DNA of 64,000 bases from JBMNOZ01 sp050943335. Its GTDB lineage: Bacteria > Bacillota > Desulfitobacteriia > Desulfitobacteriales > Syntrophobotulaceae. Below the pieces are notes generated by a model. That model worked only from the letters and a program-made list of their open reading frames with translations, did not search any database and had not been told where the DNA came from. The stretch spans positions 1-64,000 of the forward strand of contig JBMNOZ010000008.1 in assembly GCA_050943335.1 (NCBI GenBank). The letters are read 5' to 3'. Position 1 is the stretch's first letter; each line of letters opens with the position of its first letter. Shown piece after piece: positions 15,017-22,833 of the stretch. The translations under genes and the position numbers were made by a program.

Positions 15017-15105
15017 AAGAGTTGTTCGCTTACTGCAAAATGCAACTTTTACTGAATTTCTGATCTAAAGACGATTAAAGACGAGAGCTACGGTATAAAA
15101 GCAAA

Positions 15106-15131
15106 TTTTATATAATGAACATTATATAAAA
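15106..15131. promoter_or_regulatory. 11-bp perfect inverted repeat (operator-like)
   Basis: TTTTATATAAT (15106-15116) and its exact complement (15121-15131) flank GAAC. It lies just before the ribosome site of a 12-codon leader ORF. Confidence 0.5.
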
Positions 15132-15147
15132 GGAAGGAAATCAAAAA

Positions 15148-15186
15148 ATGAACGGCATGACTCTATCGCTGATTGGATATTCCTAA
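15148..15186 (+). CDS. Putative 12-codon leader peptide
   Basis: ATG 15148 to TAA 15184-15186, with AAGGAAGG upstream, encodes MNGMTLSLIGYS. It ends 23 bases before the macrodomain start, and its stop overlaps an ATG. It could be an upstream regulatory ORF or chance. Confidence 0.35.
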   Translation: MNGMTLSLIGYS

Positions 15187-15209
15187 TGAGAATAAAGGAG
15201 GTAAGTACG

Positions 15210-15695
15210 ATGCCCTTTACTATTGTCCATAAAGACATAACTAAAATGGAAGTTGACGCCATTGTTAATGCTGCCAATACTTCCCTTAAAATGGGAGGTG
15301 GAGTGTGTGGCGCTATTTTCAAAGCTGCCGGTGCCAAAGAACTGCAAGCGGAGTGTGATACCATAGGTAGTTGTGAGACAGGGCAGGCTGTTATCACCAA
15401 AGGGTACAATCTCCCGGCCAAATATATTATTCACACCCCTGGCCCTGTCTGGCAAGGAGGACAGAAGGGGGAAGAAATGTTGTTACGCAACTGTTACCTG
15501 AATTCCCTCGCTTTGGCCGATCAGCACGGCTGTAAGTCCATTGCTTTTCCGCTCATTTCTTCGGGAATATTCGGTTACCCTGTTGAAGAAGCTCTGCGTG
15601 TAGCGCGGTCTGCGATTCAAGATTTTTTGCGAGAAAAAGAGATGGACGTTTATCTAGCAGTCGTGGACAAGAGAATATTAGAGATGGCACTCTAA
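15210..15695 (+). CDS. Macrodomain protein (O-acetyl-ADP-ribose deacetylase-like)
   Basis: 161 residues from ATG 15210, chosen because AAGGAGG lies ~8 bases upstream; an in-frame ATG at 15186 has no site. The single macrodomain shows VDAIVNAANTSLKMGGGV, GQAVITKGYNLPAKYIIHTPGP and the phosphate loop SSGIFGYP. These proteins bind ADP-ribose; relatives such as YmdB remove the acetyl group from O-acetyl-ADP-ribose or reverse mono-ADP-ribosylation. No ADP-ribosyltransferase is seen nearby. It sits alone downstream of a palindrome and a possible leader peptide. Confidence 0.92.
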   Translation: MPFTIVHKDITKMEVDAIVNAANTSLKMGGGVCGAIFKAAGAKELQAECDTIGSCETGQAVITKGYNLPAKYIIHTPGPVWQGGQKGEEMLLRNCYLNSLALADQHGCKSIAFPLISSGIFGYPVEEALRVARSAIQDFLREKEMDVYLAVVDKRILEMAL

Positions 15696-15813
15696 AGCCC
15701 TATTACTTATTACCTTTTTCCAAGTAAACATAGTAAGAACTGCTTCCGGAGTTGATTTTAAGGTTGTTTTTCCCAAAATTTACTTTAATTGCTTGGAATA
15801 TCTTGATTGATTC

Positions 15814-15841
15814 TTGACAGAGGCACTTTTCTTCGTATAAT
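15814..15841 (+). promoter_or_regulatory. Strong SigA-type promoter for the MBL-fold gene
   Basis: TTGACA (15814-15819), 16 bases, TATAAT (15836-15841). Confidence 0.8.
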
Positions 15842-15849
15842 TATAGTTA

Positions 15850-15893
15850 GTGCAGCGTTACTAAAAATAGTATCTTTTTTTAGTAATATTGCA
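15850..15893 (+). promoter_or_regulatory. Long hairpin in the 5' leader of the MBL-fold gene
   Basis: Arms GTGCA...TTACTAAAAA and TTTTTTAGTAA...TGCAC fold back around TAGTATC just after the predicted transcription start. It could be an operator or an mRNA-stabilising stem. Confidence 0.5.
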
Positions 15894-15925
15894 CAATAGT
15901 GTTCAATTATAAAGGAGGAAGAGAA

Positions 15926-16867
15926 ATGGCAATCAAGTACAGGATCTTTTTACATGACTACTTGGGTTTCAACAGTAACTCAACCCTCTTCTACGGTGAA
16001 AAAGACGCGATTTTAATCGACGCTTCACAGTTGATGAGTGACTCTTACAAAATGGCCGCTGAAATCATCAAGATGCGTGTAAATCTTACTCACATCTATG
16101 TTTCCCACTTCCATCCCGACCATCATTTCGGCGTGAATGCCCTGAAAAAAGTTTTCCCCAATGCAAAAGTTGTGGGGTTACACCAATCAGTTCATGACAT
16201 TGTAGACACCAGTAATGACAAAACAGATATGTGGGCTATTGACCGGTTTGGACCTGGTGATATCCCGCCTCAGACCGTTGTTCCATTAATTTTGGAAGAA
16301 CCTTATCTTGAGCTTGAAGGCGAAAGAATTGAGTTCTACGATGGTTATGAGGGCGATAGTGTTAACAACACTATTGTATGGGTACCTTCTCTTAGAGTCG
16401 TGTGTGCTACTGACGTAGCTTTCCATGATTGTCACCTCTGGCCAATTGAAAGTAATGTCGAGCGTCGTAAAAAATGGCGTAAAGATATTGCTAGAATGTT
16501 GGATTTCGATCCTCGCATTGTTATTCCGGGGCATCATGATGAAGAAAAACTCCAGATCCTCGAAGAAGTTCAGAACGATAAATCTAAAAAATATATCGAC
16601 TGTGTACAATGGTCAATTGACTATTTAGAACACTGGGATTATGTTTATGCTAATGCCAAAGATGGTAAGCAAATGGTCGATATGATGTTCGAAAAATATC
16701 CTCTTAAAGCTGAAGACTTTGCTATTCACTGGGCAGCACGCCTTATCTTCCCACAGAGCGCACCGGATTATCTCACTCCGCTTCCTGGTAAGCCTGGTGA
16801 AATCTTCCTTAATCCTCAAGGTGGTTTCGACGGTGACCCGCCCAAGGAAGAATATATCGAGAAATAA
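15926..16867 (+). CDS. MBL-fold metallohydrolase
   Basis: 313 residues from ATG 15926 (AAGGAGG at 15911-15917). The metallo-beta-lactamase signature is YVSHFHPDHHFG (HxHxDH, residues ~65-75). Further metal ligands are likely at the histidine after CATDVAFHD and in VIPGHHDE. The N-terminus FNSNSTLFYGEKDAILIDAS matches the usual first strands. The extended C-terminal ~100 residues (HWAARLIFPQSAPDYLTPLP) are not part of the core. The two-metal hydrolase substrate is unknown; glyoxalase-II-like and alkyl/aryl hydrolase relatives exist. A strong promoter, leader hairpin and terminator make it a highly expressed single gene. Confidence 0.85.
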   Translation: MAIKYRIFLHDYLGFNSNSTLFYGEKDAILIDASQLMSDSYKMAAEIIKMRVNLTHIYVSHFHPDHHFGVNALKKVFPNAKVVGLHQSVHDIVDTSNDKTDMWAIDRFGPGDIPPQTVVPLILEEPYLELEGERIEFYDGYEGDSVNNTIVWVPSLRVVCATDVAFHDCHLWPIESNVERRKKWRKDIARMLDFDPRIVIPGHHDEEKLQILEEVQNDKSKKYIDCVQWSIDYLEHWDYVYANAKDGKQMVDMMFEKYPLKAEDFAIHWAARLIFPQSAPDYLTPLPGKPGEIFLNPQGGFDGDPPKEEYIEK

Positions 16868-16901
16868 TAATATAAAGAATGAATTAAATTACTGTTGTAA
16901 A

Positions 16902-16937
16902 AGGACAGCTCGATCGACAATGATCGGGCTGTTCTTT
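16902..16937 (+). terminator. Intrinsic terminator after the MBL-fold gene
   Basis: A 14-bp stem (16902-16915 with 16922-16935, wobbles included) around a GACAAT loop, then Ts. Confidence 0.8.
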
Positions 16938-16978
16938 AATGAAAAACTTAATTTATTGCTTTAATCCGGGTTCCCAGG

Positions 16979-17007
16979 TTGACAAAAAAATATAGATAAC
17001 TTATATT
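16979..17007 (+). promoter_or_regulatory. SigA-type promoter for the amino-acid ABC operon
   Basis: TTGACA (16979-16984), 17 bases, TATATT (17002-17007), about 60 bases before the binding-protein gene. Confidence 0.7.
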
Positions 17008-17065
17008 TATACAGAACGGAGCATAAATTTTCATATACTATATATTACAGAGGAGAAGATTGATT

Positions 17066-17932
17066 ATGAAAAAAGGTATAGCTATAGCTTTAAGTATCGC
17101 CTTAATATTCGCATTTGCACTGACCGGTTGCGGGTCTGAAGGAGACCAAGGCAAAGAAGCAACTCCCAAAACAAAAGTTATCGACATTGCCTTAAACGAA
17201 GAGGAATATGCTTTTGGGGTCGACAAAAACCAACCGGAACTCCTAGCTGAGGTTAACGAATTAATTGCGGAGATAAAAGCTGACGGCACATTTGAGAAAA
17301 TCGTTAATAATTATTTTGGCGACGGAGAACCGCAAGCAGTGGAATCTGCCGAACTAGACAGTTCTAAAGACCAACTGGTAGTAGCCACTAATGCAGCTTT
17401 TGAACCTTTTGAATATACAAAAGGGGACAAGTATTACGGAATCGATATGGAGATAGCCGCCCTTTTAGCAGAGCGTTTAGGTAAAGAACTGGTAATAAAA
17501 AACATGGATTTTGATGCTGTTTGCCTTTCTGTAGGCCAAGGTAAGGCAGATATCGCCATGGCTGGCTTGACTATTAAAGAAGATAGGAAAGAATATGTCA
17601 CTTTCTCGGATAAGTACTATGATGCTACCCAGAAAATAATTGCCTTAGGGAACGATCCGACCTTTGATAATTGCCAGACTAAAGAAGATGTAGAAGAAAT
17701 TCTTAAAGGATTCGGTAAAGATATCAAAATTGGTTTCCAAACTGGGACAACAGGTCAATTCTACGTGGAAGGGGACGAGGACTGGGGATTTGAAGGCTAT
17801 AATGTGACCCCTGTCGGTTTCAAATCCGGCTCCCTTGCAGTTCAAGATATGCTCAATGGCAATATTAATTACGTGATAATTGATGAAGCCCCAGCCTTTT
17901 TTATCACTAAAGCGATAAATGAACTTAATTGA
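17066..17932 (+). CDS. Polar amino-acid ABC transporter substrate-binding lipoprotein, apparently circularly permuted
   Basis: 288 residues from ATG 17066; a TTG at 17060 is the longer alternative. The signal peptide ends in the lipobox LTGC (Cys ~21), so it is lipid-anchored outside the membrane. Residues ~35-85 (EEEYAFGVDKNQPELLAEV ... NNYFGDGEP) look like the part normally found at the very C-terminus of SBP_bac_3 proteins. The classical N-terminal lobe (LVVATNAAFEPFEY, YGIDMEIAALLAERL) begins only near residue 100. The protein then stops after YVIIDEAPAFFITKAI, exactly where that C-terminal part would be expected. This is a domain-level permutation. It binds polar amino acids (Gln/Arg/His/Cys class); the specificity is unknown. 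Permease and ATPase follow. Confidence 0.9.
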   Translation: MKKGIAIALSIALIFAFALTGCGSEGDQGKEATPKTKVIDIALNEEEYAFGVDKNQPELLAEVNELIAEIKADGTFEKIVNNYFGDGEPQAVESAELDSSKDQLVVATNAAFEPFEYTKGDKYYGIDMEIAALLAERLGKELVIKNMDFDAVCLSVGQGKADIAMAGLTIKEDRKEYVTFSDKYYDATQKIIALGNDPTFDNCQTKEDVEEILKGFGKDIKIGFQTGTTGQFYVEGDEDWGFEGYNVTPVGFKSGSLAVQDMLNGNINYVIIDEAPAFFITKAINELN

Positions 17933-17980
17933 CATTCCAGGTTAGAAATATAGATAATAATATTTTAGACTTTTATAAAC

Positions 17981-18016
17981 CTACAATACTCCGCCTTGAT
18001 TAGCGGAGTATTGTAG
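17981..18016 (+). promoter_or_regulatory. 14-bp perfect intercistronic hairpin
   Basis: CTACAATACTCCGC pairs exactly with GCGGAGTATTGTAG around an 8-base loop, between the binding-protein and permease genes. There is no U tract. It probably stabilises the upstream mRNA, giving excess binding protein over membrane components. Confidence 0.7.
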
Positions 18017-18033
18017 CTCTAAAGGAGAATAAA

Positions 18034-18744
18034 ATGGGGAATTTTGATAAAAAAGTAGCTAGATTCTGGGAGATTTTTTATGAACACGGCGGTTATACAA
18101 AAGTTCTTACCGGTTTAGAAAACACTTTGATTATTGCTATTGTCGGTTTAGCGATAGGAATATTTATCGGGACTCTTATAGCTGTTGTCAAAGTTTACCC
18201 CAAGTATAAAAGATTACCCAGAATTCTAGACGGAATCTGCACTTTTTATGTGGGACTCTTTCGGGGGACCCCTGTAGTGGTGCAACTACTAGTAGCTTAT
18301 TATGTAGTTCTTCCCCTTTTAGGGTTTAACTTACCGGCTTTAAATGTCTGTGTCTTGGTTTTTGGCTTCAATAGCGGGGCTTATGTGTCTGAAATTATGC
18401 GGGGAGGAATTATGTCTGTCGATCCTGGGCAGATGGAAGCCGGTCGGGCTTTAGGTTTAAGTTATAATACTACCATGATTAGAGTTGTTGTTCCTCAGGC
18501 AATCAAAAATATTTTACCTACCCTAGGAAACGAATTGATTGCTCTTATTAAGGAAACATCGGTAGTCAGTTTTGTTGGTGCCGCTGATCTGTATGTGGCC
18601 TTTAATTATATCGGCTCTAATAGCTATGAGTTTATGGTTCCCTACCTCGTAATGGCTATCATCTATATTGTACTAGTTGCGATAGCGGCCACACTTGTTA
18701 AATTGATGGAAAGGAGCTTGCGAAAAAGTGATCGACGTAATTAA
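18034..18744 (+). CDS. Polar amino-acid ABC transporter permease
   Basis: 236 residues with about five membrane segments. The permease signature is present: LGLSYNTTMIRVVVPQAIKN, the EAA loop that contacts the ATPase. Upstream, GLFRGTPVVVQLL is typical of the His/Glu/Gln/Arg/opine (HEAAA) family. AAAGGAG precedes ATG 18034. It imports polar amino acids across the cytoplasmic membrane with the flanking binding protein and ATPase. The end overlaps the ATPase start by 17 bases, indicating translational coupling. Confidence 0.93.
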   Translation: MGNFDKKVARFWEIFYEHGGYTKVLTGLENTLIIAIVGLAIGIFIGTLIAVVKVYPKYKRLPRILDGICTFYVGLFRGTPVVVQLLVAYYVVLPLLGFNLPALNVCVLVFGFNSGAYVSEIMRGGIMSVDPGQMEAGRALGLSYNTTMIRVVVPQAIKNILPTLGNELIALIKETSVVSFVGAADLYVAFNYIGSNSYEFMVPYLVMAIIYIVLVAIAATLVKLMERSLRKSDRRN

Positions 18745-19552
18745 TCTGAGGAAAAATTACGGGAAGCTGGAAGTCCTAAAGGACATTACCATCAAAATAA
18801 AAAAAGGCGAAAAAATTGCAATCATAGGCCCTTCCGGAAGCGGCAAAAGCACATTTTTACGTTGTCTCAACTGTATGGAGGATCCCACAAGCGGTTCCAT
18901 TATCTTTGAAGGGGTGGATATTGTGGATATGAGCGTCGATATCAATATCTATCGCCGTCATATCGGCATGGTCTTCCAACAGTTTAATTTATTTAACAAT
19001 AAAACCGTAATCGATAATATTATGCTTTCCCCAATTCTCATTGCCACTCAGGAGCGTAGGCGGCGAAGAATAAAGAATTTCTTTTTGAGGATTAGAAATG
19101 TATTTTCTTCTAATAAAAAAGAATTGTATGAACTTGGAAAGACCAAGTCTGAGATAAAAGCAGAGGCCAGGGAAAACGCCCTACGGCTATTAAAAAGAAT
19201 CGGTTTGGAAGATAAGGCTGATGTTTATCCTTCTACACTTTCAGGGGGGCAAAAACAAAGGATAGCCATTATTCGGGCCTTGGCTGTAAACCCTAAAGTA
19301 ATGCTTTTTGACGAACCTACCTCCGCCCTAGATCCGGAGATGGTCGGTGAAGTTTTGGATTTGATCCGGCAACTGGCAGATGAGGGGATGACCATGGTGA
19401 TAGTTACCCATGAAATAGGCTTTGCAAAAGAAGTTGCCACCAGAGTATTGTTTATGGACGAAGGAAGAATCGTAGAAGACAATACCCCGGAACAAATATT
19501 CACAAATCCGCAAAATCCTAGAACTAAAGCCTTTTTGTCCAAAGTATTATAA
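18728..19552 (+). CDS. Polar amino-acid ABC transporter ATP-binding protein with an internal insert
   Basis: 274 residues from GTG 18728; GlnQ-type proteins are usually ~240. Walker A GPSGSGKST (~34-42), Q-loop VFQQFNLF, signature LSGGQKQR, Walker B VMLFDEPTSALD and the H-loop VTHE are all intact. Between the Q-loop and signature there is an extra ~33-residue, strongly basic segment (RRRRRIKNFFLRIRN ... KKELYELGKT). The insert sits in the helical subdomain that faces the permease, so it may affect coupling or regulation. It completes the SBP-permease-ATPase operon. Confidence 0.93.
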   Translation: MIDVINLRKNYGKLEVLKDITIKIKKGEKIAIIGPSGSGKSTFLRCLNCMEDPTSGSIIFEGVDIVDMSVDINIYRRHIGMVFQQFNLFNNKTVIDNIMLSPILIATQERRRRRIKNFFLRIRNVFSSNKKELYELGKTKSEIKAEARENALRLLKRIGLEDKADVYPSTLSGGQKQRIAIIRALAVNPKVMLFDEPTSALDPEMVGEVLDLIRQLADEGMTMVIVTHEIGFAKEVATRVLFMDEGRIVEDNTPEQIFTNPQNPRTKAFLSKVL

Positions 19553-19573
19553 TTACTTTCAGGAGGAAAGCCT

Positions 19574-21586
19574 TTGACATTGGAATCAAGACAGAGAGAT
19601 TTAATAAATATTGATGAAGTAAGCAGGATGCTGAAAGTCTCAAAAGCAACAACTAGAAATTGGATTAAAAGTAAGAAAATCAGACCTTTTACCTCCCCCA
19701 AGTTTTCGGGGTCGGGATTGCTTTTTTTAAAAAAAGATATAGAATCCCTGCTCGAAGATATTAAAAAGGGAAAAGAAAACAGACTAAAGAGCCGAAGAAA
19801 TAAAAATCATGTTTCAGGAGTTCTGATCCCGAAAGCTTATCTTCACAATACAGGGAATATAAAAACCGTAGAAGAGATCATTTCTCAACTTGAAAACATG
19901 AACCTGTTTCCGGGTTATAAGGAAATTATTTTAGCGGAGTATTCTTTGAAGTTACTGGTTAAACGGCAGCTGGTAACTTTAAAAGGAAGCCCTGATCTCT
20001 TTGTATTACCTGAGTATCTTGCGGACAAAGAAAAACTTGGTCCCTATAAAGAGCTAATTGCAGATATTTTGTCCCCGGTGTCCGATCTGGAAGCGAAGAT
20101 CGAGAGCTTAAAAAAAGTGTTATCCAAGCCTGTAAGCTTTGACAAGGGGCAAGATTTTTTAGGCTTGTTATATATGTCCCTGCAGAATTTAGGGGAACGT
20201 AAACCCAAAGGGGTTTATTACACTCCGCTGACCGTTGTTCAAGACGCTTTTGAGAACCTCAAAACACTCAATGGCAATACAAGGTTACTTGATCCCTGCT
20301 GTGGAACAGGAAATTTTTTAATATCGGCCTATGAAAAGAGTAAGAATCTGGCGGGGATTTACGGCTATGATATTAATCCCCTGAGTATATCCCTCACTAG
20401 AATAAATATGGCTCTTATTAGTAAGACCACAAATATAGAGCTACTTTATAAGAATTTTATTTGTAAGAACTCTTTGTTGAGTAAAGAAAACTTTGAATTT
20501 GACATTATTATCGGCAATCCCCCGTGGGGATATAAATATACCCAAGAAGAAGAGAAAAGAATAAGAAGATTCTATAAATCCGTGCCAGCCGGAGCAATAG
20601 AATCTTTTTGTGTTTTTACAGAATACGCTTTGAAAACAGTAGTACCCGGTGGCTTGATCTGTTTTATTTTGCCTCAAGCATTGCTTAATGTAGGTATTCA
20701 TCAGCCCCTCCGGGATTATTTATTAGGTATTAGTAGACCGAAACGAATTAGGTATTGGGAGAACATCTTTGACGGAGTACAGTGCCCGGCAATGACGCTG
20801 GTACTGGAAAAGAGACCTGGTTTTAATACCTCAGGCATGGAGGTTGTTACTGATAGAAGAAAGTTTACTATTCAACATTCTAGAAATTTAGAAAGAAACA
20901 ATTGGCATTTTAATGTTACAGATTCAGAGCTGAGCCTTAAAAGGAAGATTGAAAAATCTGTACCAGTTACCTACCTAAAAGATAAGGCTGACTTTGCCCT
21001 TGGCATAGTAACTGGCGCCAACGCAGTCTATGTTTCCAAAACTCCTTTTAAAGGTGCGGAACGGGTTCTTAGAGGGAGCGAGGTATTTAAATATAAGCTT
21101 ATTCCTCAAAATAATTATCTGAAACTGGAACCGGAAAAGTTCCAGCAAGTAGCTCCTCTTAAGTTTTATCGGGCTTCAGAGAAATTGATTTATCGCTTTA
21201 TCGGCAATAAATTAATCTTCGCCTATGATAACAATCAATTTTTGACCCTAAATAGTGCTAATATTCTTATTCCCAGAATACCGGATTTGAGCATCAAATA
21301 TATATTGGCGATTTTAAATTCCAGTGTCCTCCAATATTATTTTCAAATGAAATATAAAACTCTAAAAATACTTAGATCACAGCTTGAGAATTTGCCCATC
21401 CCCCTAGTTGACCCCAAGCTCCAATCCCGGATAATTCAAAAAGTAGATAATTTGTTAGTCTGCCAAGACTCGGCAAAATGGGAGACTGTATATCGGGAAT
21501 TGGATGTTATGATTTCTGCTCTCTTTGGGCTGACAGAAGAGGATTATAAATTTATTGAAAACTCATTATCTTCAAAAGTTTTTTAA
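19574..21586 (+). CDS. N6-adenine DNA methyltransferase with N-terminal helix-turn-helix (solo, TaqI-like C-terminus)
   Basis: 670 residues from TTG 19574, with AGGAGG 7 bases upstream. Residues ~8-60 form an excisionase/MerR-like HTH (NIDEVSRMLKVSKATTRNWI). A linker follows, then the methyltransferase core: KGVYYTPLTVV, SAM-binding motif I LLDPCCGTGNFL (~240) and catalytic motif IV IIGNPPWGY (~315). The C-terminal ~250 residues resemble TaqI-type target recognition domains (YILAILNSSVLQYYFQ, LRSQLENLPIP). NPPW predicts N6-adenine methylation. No endonuclease motif or gene is visible, so it is probably an orphan or regulatory methyltransferase. It starts 19 bases after the ABC ATPase gene. 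Confidence 0.88.
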   Translation: MTLESRQRDLINIDEVSRMLKVSKATTRNWIKSKKIRPFTSPKFSGSGLLFLKKDIESLLEDIKKGKENRLKSRRNKNHVSGVLIPKAYLHNTGNIKTVEEIISQLENMNLFPGYKEIILAEYSLKLLVKRQLVTLKGSPDLFVLPEYLADKEKLGPYKELIADILSPVSDLEAKIESLKKVLSKPVSFDKGQDFLGLLYMSLQNLGERKPKGVYYTPLTVVQDAFENLKTLNGNTRLLDPCCGTGNFLISAYEKSKNLAGIYGYDINPLSISLTRINMALISKTTNIELLYKNFICKNSLLSKENFEFDIIIGNPPWGYKYTQEEEKRIRRFYKSVPAGAIESFCVFTEYALKTVVPGGLICFILPQALLNVGIHQPLRDYLLGISRPKRIRYWENIFDGVQCPAMTLVLEKRPGFNTSGMEVVTDRRKFTIQHSRNLERNNWHFNVTDSELSLKRKIEKSVPVTYLKDKADFALGIVTGANAVYVSKTPFKGAERVLRGSEVFKYKLIPQNNYLKLEPEKFQQVAPLKFYRASEKLIYRFIGNKLIFAYDNNQFLTLNSANILIPRIPDLSIKYILAILNSSVLQYYFQMKYKTLKILRSQLENLPIPLVDPKLQSRIIQKVDNLLVCQDSAKWETVYRELDVMISALFGLTEEDYKFIENSLSSKVF

Positions 21587-21593
21587 ATAGATA

Positions 21594-21624
21594 TTGACAG
21601 GTCTAATAGTTATTAGTATTATAA
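21594..21624 (+). promoter_or_regulatory. SigA promoter overlapped by a PerR-like box, driving rubrerythrin
   Basis: TTGACA (21594-21599), 17 bases, TATTAT (21617-21622). Overlapping the -10, TTATTAGTATTATAA (21610-21624) matches the PerR consensus at 12 of 14 positions. Peroxide-responsive control of rubrerythrin is well known in Clostridia. Confidence 0.6.
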
Positions 21625-21701
21625 ATTAAGAATAATTATTATTCAGGTGTATGTATAGGAAGGGAAGGTTACCAAATAAAATGCTTAAAGGAGAGGAGAA
21701 C

Positions 21702-22235
21702 ATGAAGTACAAAGGCACAAAAACTGAGAAAAACCTTTTAGAAGCATTTGCGGGCGAATCAATGGCGAGGAACAAATACAGCTACTTTGCTTCCGCGGCC
21801 AAAAAAGAAGGGTATGAGCAGATTGCAGCGATTTTTGAAGAGACTGCTAATAATGAAAAAGAGCATGCTAAGTTATGGTTCAAGGCTCTTGGCGAGCTAG
21901 GCAATACCACGGCTAATTTGCTTAATGCCGCTGAAGGTGAAAATTACGAGTGGACGGACATGTATGCCAGGTTTGCCAAGGATGCGGAGGAGGAAGGCTT
22001 TACAGAGCTCGCCGCTCAATTCCGGATGGTGGCTGAGGTTGAAAAAGCTCATGAAGAAAGATACCGTAAGTTGTTGGAAAACGTAGAGAGCAATAGAGTG
22101 TTTGAAAAGGATGAGGAAATTAAGTGGGAATGCCGGAATTGTGGGCATCTTGTAGTAGGTAAGAAAGCCCCAGAAATCTGTCCTGTTTGTGCCCATCCCC
22201 AAGCGTTTTTTGAAGTAAGGAAAGAAAACTACTAA
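21702..22235 (+). CDS. rbr: Rubrerythrin
   Basis: 177 residues from ATG 21702, preceded by GGAGAGGAGAA. The N-terminal four-helix ferritin-like domain carries diiron ligands in AFAGESMARNKY, ETANNEKEHAK and VEKAHEERY. The C-terminal rubredoxin domain has CRNCG and CPVCAHP binding an Fe(SCys)4 site. It reduces hydrogen peroxide to water in the anaerobe's cytoplasm. The next gene is desulfoferrodoxin, 27 bases downstream, so the two form a peroxide/superoxide defence operon under a PerR-like promoter. Confidence 0.96.
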   Translation: MKYKGTKTEKNLLEAFAGESMARNKYSYFASAAKKEGYEQIAAIFEETANNEKEHAKLWFKALGELGNTTANLLNAAEGENYEWTDMYARFAKDAEEEGFTELAAQFRMVAEVEKAHEERYRKLLENVESNRVFEKDEEIKWECRNCGHLVVGKKAPEICPVCAHPQAFFEVRKENY

Positions 22236-22262
22236 ATATGAAAAAAGAGGAGGGCCAAGGAT

Positions 22263-22640
22263 ATGAAAGCGGAAGTCGTTTTTTTCAAATGTGAGATCTG
22301 TGGAAACATGGTCGGTCTTATTAAAAACGGTGGAGGAAAACTAGTTTGTTGTGATGAACCCATGTTAAAGCTCGAAGCTAATACTGAAAATGCTTCACGA
22401 GAGAAACATATCCCTGTGGCTGTAAGGAAAGGGTCCCAGATTTGCGTCGAAGTCGGTTCGGAAGTGCACCCGATGACGGAAGAACATTTGATTGAATGGA
22501 TTGCAGTGGTTGGAGAAGAGGGGACCGAGCGGATTTCCCTAGGCTCCGGGCAAGAGCCTAAAGCGACATTTTGTGATAAGAAAAATGCTGATGTTTATGC
22601 CTACTGTAACCTTCACGGTTTATGGAAATCAACTATCTAA
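22263..22640 (+). CDS. dfx: Desulfoferrodoxin (superoxide reductase, class I)
   Basis: 125 residues. The N-terminal desulforedoxin-like centre I has CEICG and CCDEPM (four Cys). Centre II has the His ligands in REKHIPV, SEVHPM and HLIEWI plus CNLHGLW near the C-terminus, giving the Fe(His)4(Cys) superoxide-reducing site. It converts superoxide to peroxide, which rubrerythrin upstream can remove. AGGAGGGCCAAGGAT precedes ATG 22263. Confidence 0.96.
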   Translation: MKAEVVFFKCEICGNMVGLIKNGGGKLVCCDEPMLKLEANTENASREKHIPVAVRKGSQICVEVGSEVHPMTEEHLIEWIAVVGEEGTERISLGSGQEPKATFCDKKNADVYAYCNLHGLWKSTI

Positions 22641-22725
22641 ACAGCCTACTTCACAGACTCTTTTTAAATAAATAAAAGAAACTGCCGAATAAAACCATCG
22701 CACTCGTTTTAGGAGCAGGAAAAAT

Positions 22726-22758
22726 GAGGGATACAGGAATAATTTCAGGGTATCCCTC
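22726..22758. repeat. 9-bp perfect hairpin between dfx and the second reductase
   Basis: GAGGGATAC (22726-22734) pairs with GTATCCCTC (22750-22758) around a 15-base loop. No T run follows. Confidence 0.5.
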
Positions 22759-22833
22759 AGTCATTGGGGGCATACTAAGACAAGGAGATTCTTAAAGTTA
22801 AAGGGAATTAAACTTTTAGAAAGGTTGATGACC

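Noticed and set aside
19225..19701. 158-codon minus-strand open frame across the ABC ATPase and methyltransferase starts
   Set aside because: Antisense to strongly conserved motifs of two real genes and no credible start.
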